Origin: JACKDW01 sp964621785
GTDB lineage: Bacteria; Myxococcota_A; Polyangia; Nannocystales; Nannocystaceae
Direction: 5' to 3'
DNA length: 64,000 nt
NCBI GenBank assembly: GCA_964621785.1
Contig: CAZUPD010000012.1
Location: 1-64,000, forward strand
In this document: positions 59,039-64,000 of the stretch, piece after piece
Layout: every line of letters starts with the position of its first letter
How positions within the stretch are numbered: position 1 is the stretch's first letter
Position numbers and translations under genes: made by a program
Notes under the pieces: model-generated
Told to the model about the DNA's origin: nothing
The model's database searches: none
What the model saw: only the letters and a program-made list of their open reading frames with translations

Positions 59039-61963
59039 TTACCGTCTGGCCGTGAATGCTTCGACCTCCACAATCAGGTCGCGGTAGGAACGCTCATTGG
59101 TATGGCTGCGAAACACCTTGAGGGCACGGTTGGCGAGCTCCTTCGCCTGGGTCCGCTCGCCTGTTCCAAGCGAGCGCGCACGGCCCCACCAAACTTCTGC
59201 TCGAAGCAATTCGCTGCCTTCTTGCGAGACCGGAACGTCGGCGAGCGCCGCCTGTGCACGGGCGTAGTTGACTCGCGCCTCGTCTGTGTCACCTGTTTGG
59301 ATATACACATGACCGAGCCCGTTGTGGACATAAGCCTCACGCATCCTGTCCGGTGGGTCCTGCTTCATGCGAACAAGAGCCCTCTCAAACCACTGCTTCG
59401 CCTCCGGAAACCTTTGCAGCTGCAGGCTGATCTCGCCGGCGTTGAGCAAGTAGTCGAAGTCAACCGGGTCCGCGAGTGCCTCGTGGGCCTGAATCAGTTT
59501 CTCGACTGTTGCGAGTGCTGACTTGAGATCGTTGTCTTCGTAGTAATACAGGTTGAAGGTGAGTGCGAGCGCGTTGACGGAGTCGTCGTGGTTGAGCCCG
59601 AATCGGCCTGTGAAGATCTCGACAACCTGCTCACACTCCCGCAAAACCTTTGGATTGTACTTGCCGCTGTCGACTAGCAGGTTGGCGAGCCCGAGACGAA
59701 CCTGTGCCGCGCCAATGCTCTCAAACCCATTTGTGGCGGTCTCAATCTCCAAGGCGTGGCGCATCAACTGCTCGGCGGTATCGAGTTCGTCCGTGTCCGG
59801 TTTGGTACCGGAGAGGGCACGCTCCTGCAAACTCAGGGCGAGGTCGAAGTCGGCGATCGCCGTGTCGGGGTGGTTCTCGCCGAGCCTCTCGTGCAGCATA
59901 GCCTTGGCCTGCTCCAGCATCGTGATGGAGGAGTCAAGCTCCCCGAGCTCGGCGTAGGCGTTTGCGAGATCCTTCAGGGTGTGGGCACGCCCGAGGTAAT
60001 CATCGGCAGGTCGCCGCCTGAGCGCTTCTTCATGGGCTTGTTGCGCCTGTTTGGGATGGTCGATGAGGAGCTCTAACCGCCCCTTGCGATCGTAATAGTC
60101 GGCCCATTGGCGATTGCTCGCATCGATGCGCCTGAGCTTTCCTTCGTAAAATCCGAGATACCCCCAGGCCTGTGCAGGCTCCCGCCGCGACGATGTCGCA
60201 AGCTCGACTAATTCGCGATAGTTTGCAACGAGAACACGATCTGCGGCCGATCCCTCGCCCACTCGTCCTGCCCGTAGGAGCAGGTCGAGTGCTTTTTCCG
60301 GCTGATCGAGCAGGCGGGCGAGACGACCTTGTACATACAAAAATTCAGCCTCTATCCGCGGGTGAGATACGACCTGCGACGCGATCTGTGTGAGCTCGAT
60401 TTGCGCCTGCTTGTACTGGCCTGTTGTGATCAGAAACCCGGCGCGGTCGAGCAGGCGCTTGAGCTCCTCGGCACGTGCCCGTTTTTCTGGCGGCGGTGGA
60501 GGAAATAGACCTTCACGCAGAATCTGTTCATCGGTGCAATCTTCCGGTCGTCCGAGCTCGCGGGCGAGTTCATAGGCGCGGGTCTGTGTCGAGGGATCAC
60601 CACGGCGAAACTCGCGGATCAGATCGTCCATTGCATTTCGTTGCTGACGCAAGCATTCACTGATCCTGTCATACATCTCGATGGACCGGGTGCGCTCGAC
60701 CATCGCCTGCTCACACGCCTCGGCGCGGACCTTTCCGAGCGAAGATGCCGTCTCGTCGAGTGTCGCCTCGGTGAGGAGCCAAACCTGTTCGGCGTAGGGA
60801 AGAGGGGAGGCATCGAAGATACCCGCGATGTTCTGTTTGATCTCCCCATCCCAGACCCCGGGAATATTCTCCCGCCAGTCCGGACACGGGTCATCTTGGA
60901 CCACCGTCCACAACACGCCAGCGACCAGGGTCAGGCCAAGGGCCACGACACTCGAAATCCAGGCGAATCGCCGGCGACGGCTCGCCCTTTCAAATCCTGA
61001 AATCAATGCATCTACAGATTGTGTCCGCAACGCGCGGTTGAACTGGAGCCCGGCCGTGAGCTCGCGCAGGACCCAGGTTGGAACGTCGGTATCCCTCGGT
61101 GTCTGATTGCGGAGCGCCTTGAGGGAAATCCGCTTGTCGCGGTCGACCATTTTCAGCTGGCTCTGGGTAAACGGCCGGCGTCCGTACAGCCCTTCAAACA
61201 TCGAGACACACAGGCTAAAGACATCGCTGCGGGCGTCGACCGTCTCAAACCGAATCTGTTCGGGGGACATATACGCGGGTGTCCCGGCGCCCAAACGACT
61301 CGAGTGCGTCCTCCCGGACTCCAAGCTTCCATGGGTGATGGTCTCGACTTCGGGACGCTCGCGGGCAAGCCCGAAGTCGGCGACACGCACCCGTCCGTCC
61401 TTTCCCACGAGGATATTCGCCGGTTTGATGTCGCGGTGGATCACATCGACTTGATGTGCAGCTACAAGTCCACGCGCCGCAGCCAAGTAGACGTCGCAGA
61501 TTTCACGCCACCCACGTGTCGGCTCTAGTTGCCAACTCGAAAGCGGCTCGCCTTCGATGTATTCGAGGGCGAGAAAGATCGCCCCTTCGTGTTCGCCTAC
61601 CTCAAAAATCTGGACGATATTGGGGTGCGAGAGACGAGCGAGTGTCCGCGCTTCCTCCCACATATGCCTGCGCTGGCGCGGGTCATCGCTGCGCCAATCG
61701 TTGAGGATCTTGAGTGCGACAAGCCGATCGAGTTCGGGATCCCGCGCGGCATAGACAACACCCATCCCTCCCTTGCCCAGACGATATTCGATCGTATACC
61801 GCCCAATGCGAACCTGCTTGGTCCGGGCACCAAACATCTTTGCCGACAACCGGGCACGAATCGCCGCCTCCTCGAGTGGGTCGTTGGGAAACGTCCCCGG
61901 AAGTGACGACAAAACGGCGCGGGTCTGGGGAGCATCATCGGGTGCCATCGCGCCGTGAATCAT
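59039..61963 (-). CDS. Transmembrane serine/threonine kinase with C-terminal TPR sensor
   Basis: A 974-residue receptor-type kinase. The cytoplasmic kinase domain (about residues 50-325) has 'RLGKGGMGVVYAARDP', Lys in 'VALKILN', 'VIHRDIKPANILVG', 'VADFGLARERPE' and 'TPAYMSPEQ'. A single membrane span follows ('AWISSVVALGLTLVAGVLWT', about residues 333-353). The large outer part is made of helical TPR-like repeats ('GRAHTLKDLANAYAELGELD', 'AYVHNGLGHVYIQTGDTDEA'), presumably a protein-binding sensor. This layout is common in Nannocystaceae. ATG 61963 is used; ATG 61948 is equally possible. Confidence 0.92.
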   Translation of the reverse strand: MIHGAMAPDDAPQTRAVLSSLPGTFPNDPLEEAAIRARLSAKMFGARTKQVRIGRYTIEYRLGKGGMGVVYAARDPELDRLVALKILNDWRSDDPRQRRHMWEEARTLARLSHPNIVQIFEVGEHEGAIFLALEYIEGEPLSSWQLEPTRGWREICDVYLAAARGLVAAHQVDVIHRDIKPANILVGKDGRVRVADFGLARERPEVETITHGSLESGRTHSSRLGAGTPAYMSPEQIRFETVDARSDVFSLCVSMFEGLYGRRPFTQSQLKMVDRDKRISLKALRNQTPRDTDVPTWVLRELTAGLQFNRALRTQSVDALISGFERASRRRRFAWISSVVALGLTLVAGVLWTVVQDDPCPDWRENIPGVWDGEIKQNIAGIFDASPLPYAEQVWLLTEATLDETASSLGKVRAEACEQAMVERTRSIEMYDRISECLRQQRNAMDDLIREFRRGDPSTQTRAYELARELGRPEDCTDEQILREGLFPPPPPEKRARAEELKRLLDRAGFLITTGQYKQAQIELTQIASQVVSHPRIEAEFLYVQGRLARLLDQPEKALDLLLRAGRVGEGSAADRVLVANYRELVELATSSRREPAQAWGYLGFYEGKLRRIDASNRQWADYYDRKGRLELLIDHPKQAQQAHEEALRRRPADDYLGRAHTLKDLANAYAELGELDSSITMLEQAKAMLHERLGENHPDTAIADFDLALSLQERALSGTKPDTDELDTAEQLMRHALEIETATNGFESIGAAQVRLGLANLLVDSGKYNPKVLRECEQVVEIFTGRFGLNHDDSVNALALTFNLYYYEDNDLKSALATVEKLIQAHEALADPVDFDYLLNAGEISLQLQRFPEAKQWFERALVRMKQDPPDRMREAYVHNGLGHVYIQTGDTDEARVNYARAQAALADVPVSQEGSELLRAEVWWGRARSLGTGERTQAKELANRALKVFRSHTNERSYRDLIVEVEAFTARR

Positions 61964-62504
61964 AGCGGGGCCTGTGGCAAAAGGTACTTTCTCGATCGCC
62001 CGCCATCGAGTTGCGAAATTTTCACCGCATGTCCGCCGAATGGCACGCAACACAAACGACGTCTCGCCAAACAGCGTTCAAGTGATTGACCAAACCGAAC
62101 ATCTCGCCAAAATTTGGAGCCCAGCCAGGAAAATGTGGAACCATTGAACGCGCGGACAGGTGAACACTAGCGCATTGAGGGGCTCCTCGCACAATTGACA
62201 GATCCGATCAAGCGATCTGTGATGCATGTTGTACGAGCACAACCACGTCAATACGACGGTTGGGCCTTGGGTACATGTACTTACAATACTGGTGGCGGTC
62301 CATGCCTGTCGAAATTCGGGCTTGGTTTCCTCGTGTCACCCCGGGCCGGGAACGTGTCTCCTGCAAGAAACCCAGACTCGTTGCCCGTGGATGACTCGGA
62401 ACACCACCTCGCTCGGTCTTTTCGGCCAGGTTGTCATCGGGTTGTCCGAACGGCAACCTGGTCAAATCCCGGTGCGAGGTGGTGTGCGAGAAGGCTACGG
62501 GTTG
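61964..62504. other. Intergenic region, about 540 bases
   Basis: No supported gene. It contains one dispersed palindrome (TGTACTTACA, 62276-62285). An 8-bp inverted repeat, CCAGGTTG (62426-62433) and CAACCTGG (62454-62461), lies 43 bases past the stop of the small acidic-protein gene and may be its terminator, without a T-run. The part from 62060 to 62270 is AT-richer than average and should hold the kinase promoter. Confidence 0.45.
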
Positions 62505-62894
62505 CTAACGCCGGCGGATCTTGACCTTGAGTTTGACGACCGGGACGCCATCTCCGGAGGTCCACGTCACCTCCTCGTCGGTATTCTCGGGTGTCTCAAA
62601 GATCAGCTTGTCGACCGAACCGCTGGTGGGATGGTACTCCCAGCCCAGCCGAGAGGTCACGCCACTGCCGTTGCCGGTCGCCCGAATCTGATTCATCGTC
62701 AGACTCGAACCGGTCAGTTCGACGTTCAGTTCGTCCGAGTCAAGTTCCGCATCGAGGTAGCCGACTGAAAAGGTGCCGGACCCGTTGGTGAACTGTGCTG
62801 CGCCCGTCGATAGTATCTCAATATCGATGGTATCGCTCGAAACAGTATCCACGTAGCTTTCGCTGGTGTCGTATACAGTGATTGTGTCTGTCAT
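62505..62894 (-). CDS. Small acidic beta-rich protein coupled to a secreted protease
   Basis: A 129-residue protein with no signal peptide, no Cys and an acidic Thr/Ser/Asp-rich sequence ('TDTITVYDTSESYVDTVSSD', 'DAELDSDELNVELTGSSL') ending in a basic 'KLKVKIRRR'. It looks like an all-beta sandwich; I recognise no family. The best Shine-Dalgarno of the window (AGGAGGA, complement of 62899-62905) lies 4-10 bases before the ATG and overlaps the stop of the protease gene, so translation should be strong and coupled. It may be a substrate, inhibitor or secreted partner of the protease; export would need a non-Sec route. Confidence 0.75.
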   Translation of the reverse strand: MTDTITVYDTSESYVDTVSSDTIDIEILSTGAAQFTNGSGTFSVGYLDAELDSDELNVELTGSSLTMNQIRATGNGSGVTSRLGWEYHPTSGSVDKLIFETPENTDEEVTWTSGDGVPVVKLKVKIRRR

Positions 62895-62903
62895 GTTTTC
62901 CTC

Positions 62904-63776
62904 CTACTCGATGTACTTTTTGATGGGTAAGGCAAAGCTAAAAGATGGCAAAATGCTGGTGTGTTGGGTGAGTTCATTCCAGCGAAAACAATTGCTGACA
63001 TTGTCTCGCTCCCACCGGGCTGCCGGATCTTTCTCGACAACCCCGACAATCTCGTGCTGGCGGTTGAACACTGGCGAACCTGAATTCCCCGGTGCGATGT
63101 CCAGAGGTGCCTTAAAATCGCGGTCAAACACCTCCGCTTCTGCACTTCCGCTGTAGGTCGCCGGCAGTCCCTCGGGGTAGCCAATCGCATAGACAAGCTC
63201 TCCAGTTTTCGGGCGGGATTCAGCGACCCGTGCGGGCACCACCCCAAGCGGCTCGGGACATGTCACCTCGACGAGTGCAAGGTCTTTTCGCCGTATGACA
63301 TGTGCACCGCGATCGATCGTACAGATGTTTGCCGCTGGAATGGGCTCGATCGTGTCCTGTTTGGTCGCCCAAAACCCGGTGACGACGAGCATGTCCTTGT
63401 CTTCAAATACACAATGGTTTGAGGTTAGGATCTTCGTCGGTGCAACGAACACGGCGCTGCAATACGAGCCGCGGGGGAGGTCTCGAAACCGTTCATCCGG
63501 GCACAGGTCATCGCGTACTCCCAGCGTTTCCCCCACGGGAAGATAACCTCCTGGGGTCTGGCGGAGGGCGTTGACGTGAAAGATGGCTGCCGTCGCTCGC
63601 ATCCTCGCCAACTCGTCGGTCCGGTGCTGGTCGACGAGTTCATAGTACATCAGGCGATCATCCACGCCTCGCACCGCTCCGTAGCTCGCGGGGCGCTCGG
63701 CCGACGTTGTGGTTTGTTGGCAGTTCAGCACTGCGATGCTGAAAGCCAGGAACAAAATCATTCTACTTGAACGCAT
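62904..63776 (-). CDS. Trypsin-like serine peptidase, exported
   Basis: A chymotrypsin-fold (S1-like) endopeptidase of about 290 residues. The catalytic triad is visible: His in 'KILTSNHCVFED', Asp in 'VIRRKDLALVEVTC' and Ser in 'IAPGNSGSPVFNRQ', in the expected order. The N-terminus 'MRSSRMILFLAFSIAVLNCQ' is a signal peptide, possibly a lipoprotein signal although Asn precedes the Cys. ATG 63776 is used; ATG 63761 is possible. It is the first gene of a two-gene operon with the small acidic protein. Confidence 0.88.
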   Translation of the reverse strand: MRSSRMILFLAFSIAVLNCQQTTTSAERPASYGAVRGVDDRLMYYELVDQHRTDELARMRATAAIFHVNALRQTPGGYLPVGETLGVRDDLCPDERFRDLPRGSYCSAVFVAPTKILTSNHCVFEDKDMLVVTGFWATKQDTIEPIPAANICTIDRGAHVIRRKDLALVEVTCPEPLGVVPARVAESRPKTGELVYAIGYPEGLPATYSGSAEAEVFDRDFKAPLDIAPGNSGSPVFNRQHEIVGVVEKDPAARWERDNVSNCFRWNELTQHTSILPSFSFALPIKKYIE

Positions 63777-64000
63777 GGTTTCTATTGGGGGAGTGCACAA
63801 ACCACTCCTTCCAGTTCATCTTTTTTTTCCGTCGCCCAAAAAATCTGGTTGAAAGGTCATATAGGACCTTCACCGCGTAGAACAGAGAAATTGATGATTC
63901 TCGCGGCCTACGAGCCGTTGAAGCTGTGCGGGGCGCGTACTCCGGTTTGATCCCTCGAGCCATGTTGTGACGAAATACAAGCATCAACACGTCTCACGAC
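63777..64000. other. Upstream region of the peptidase at the right edge
   Basis: No supported gene. The stretch is AT-richer than the rest (TTTTTTTTCC at about 63820 and several A/T runs) and probably carries the peptidase-operon promoter. The open frame on the minus strand from 63990 overlaps the peptidase start in another frame and is not credible. Confidence 0.4.

Larger units (their letters stand above)
2465..62285. repeat. Window-wide dispersed palindrome TGYANNTRCA (about 40 sites)
   Basis: Site starts (10 bp each): 2465, 2945, 4413, 6551, 7070, 7574, 8761, 9297, 11553, 12313, 12711, 17451, 18447, 18959, 22320, 24377, 25517, 30464, 30470, 30526, 32117, 36392, 38662, 40284, 40527, 41346, 42509, 42578, 48403, 51223, 54569, 54934, 56501, 57350, 57590, 59415, 60330, 61007, 61457, 62276. 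The count is by hand and may miss a few. 32 lie in genes and 8 between genes. The base before the motif is A or T in 32 of 40 cases. Of the coding sites, 25 are in the phase T|GYA|NNT|RCA, 7 in TG|YAN|NTR|CA, and none in the third phase. Confidence 0.85.

Noticed and set aside
2465..62285. Restriction-site or codon-usage explanation for the dispersed palindrome
   Set aside because: Restriction pressure depletes a site rather than enriching it, and the codons used (GTA, GCA, ACA, NNT) are the disfavoured ones in this GC-rich DNA.
63763..63990. 75-residue minus-strand gene at the right edge
   Set aside because: It overlaps the peptidase start in another frame, shows no family features and lies in an AT-rich promoter-like stretch.

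Overview
The window looks like chromosome from a predatory-type myxobacterium, most likely order Nannocystales (Myxococcota). The evidence is high GC (about 65% by eye), eukaryote-like Ser/Thr kinases, many lipoproteins with long Asp/Ser/Thr/Glu/Gly linkers behind a lipobox, the myxobacterial Cys-rich repeat, MYXO-CTERM-like tails, and many PAS histidine kinases. This is inferred from protein style; there is no rRNA, and I saw no tRNA.

Layout. 0-2 kb: tail of a helical-repeat gene, an AT-richer tyrosine integrase, and a Gly-Asp repeat lipoprotein. 2-12 kb: Tat-type amidohydrolase, Ser/Thr kinase, Uma2 protein, large lipoprotein, HTTM membrane protein, a repeat block, and a radical SAM/SPASM enzyme. 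12-19 kb: DUF92 membrane protein, then a complete stressosome module (RsbR, RsbS, RsbT, SpoIIE-type phosphatase, second anti-sigma-type ATPase) beside a sensor kinase. 19-25 kb: Cys-repeat lipoprotein, a degenerate repeat array, and boxC-boxB for aerobic benzoyl-CoA breakdown. 25-32 kb: HAD phosphatase, two histidine kinases, LTD-like lipoprotein, ttcA, an MDR dehydrogenase, and a small membrane protein. 32-39 kb: two convergent lipoprotein operons with propeller/NHL proteins and a cytochrome P460-like protein, then an EEP-family lipoprotein. 39-51 kb: histidine kinase, thioredoxin-TPR lipoprotein, a double secreted protein, polysaccharide deacetylase, the mbnP-mbnH pair, a rhomboid-like protein, and a tandem universal stress protein. 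51-64 kb: Ser/Thr kinase, DUF3108 protein, pdxA, uvrA, C1A peptidase, TPR kinase, and a trypsin-like peptidase coupled to a small acidic protein.

How genes fit together. The RsbR protein carries a XylR_N/V4R sensor of the kind that detects aromatic compounds in DmpR and XylR, and benzoyl-CoA genes lie about 5 kb away. An aromatic-responsive stressosome is therefore a reasonable hypothesis. mbnH and mbnP form the known copper/kynurenine pair. The NHL-lipoprotein cluster looks like an envelope-exposed assembly that includes a c-type heme protein.

The most unusual signal is not a gene. A short AT-rich palindrome, TGYANNTRCA, occurs about 40 times by hand count, where base composition predicts about 1.6. 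It lies in genes on both strands and in intergenic DNA, and inside genes it forces codons that are rare in this genome. It behaves like a highly iterated palindrome and is the best candidate here for an undescribed genome-wide system.
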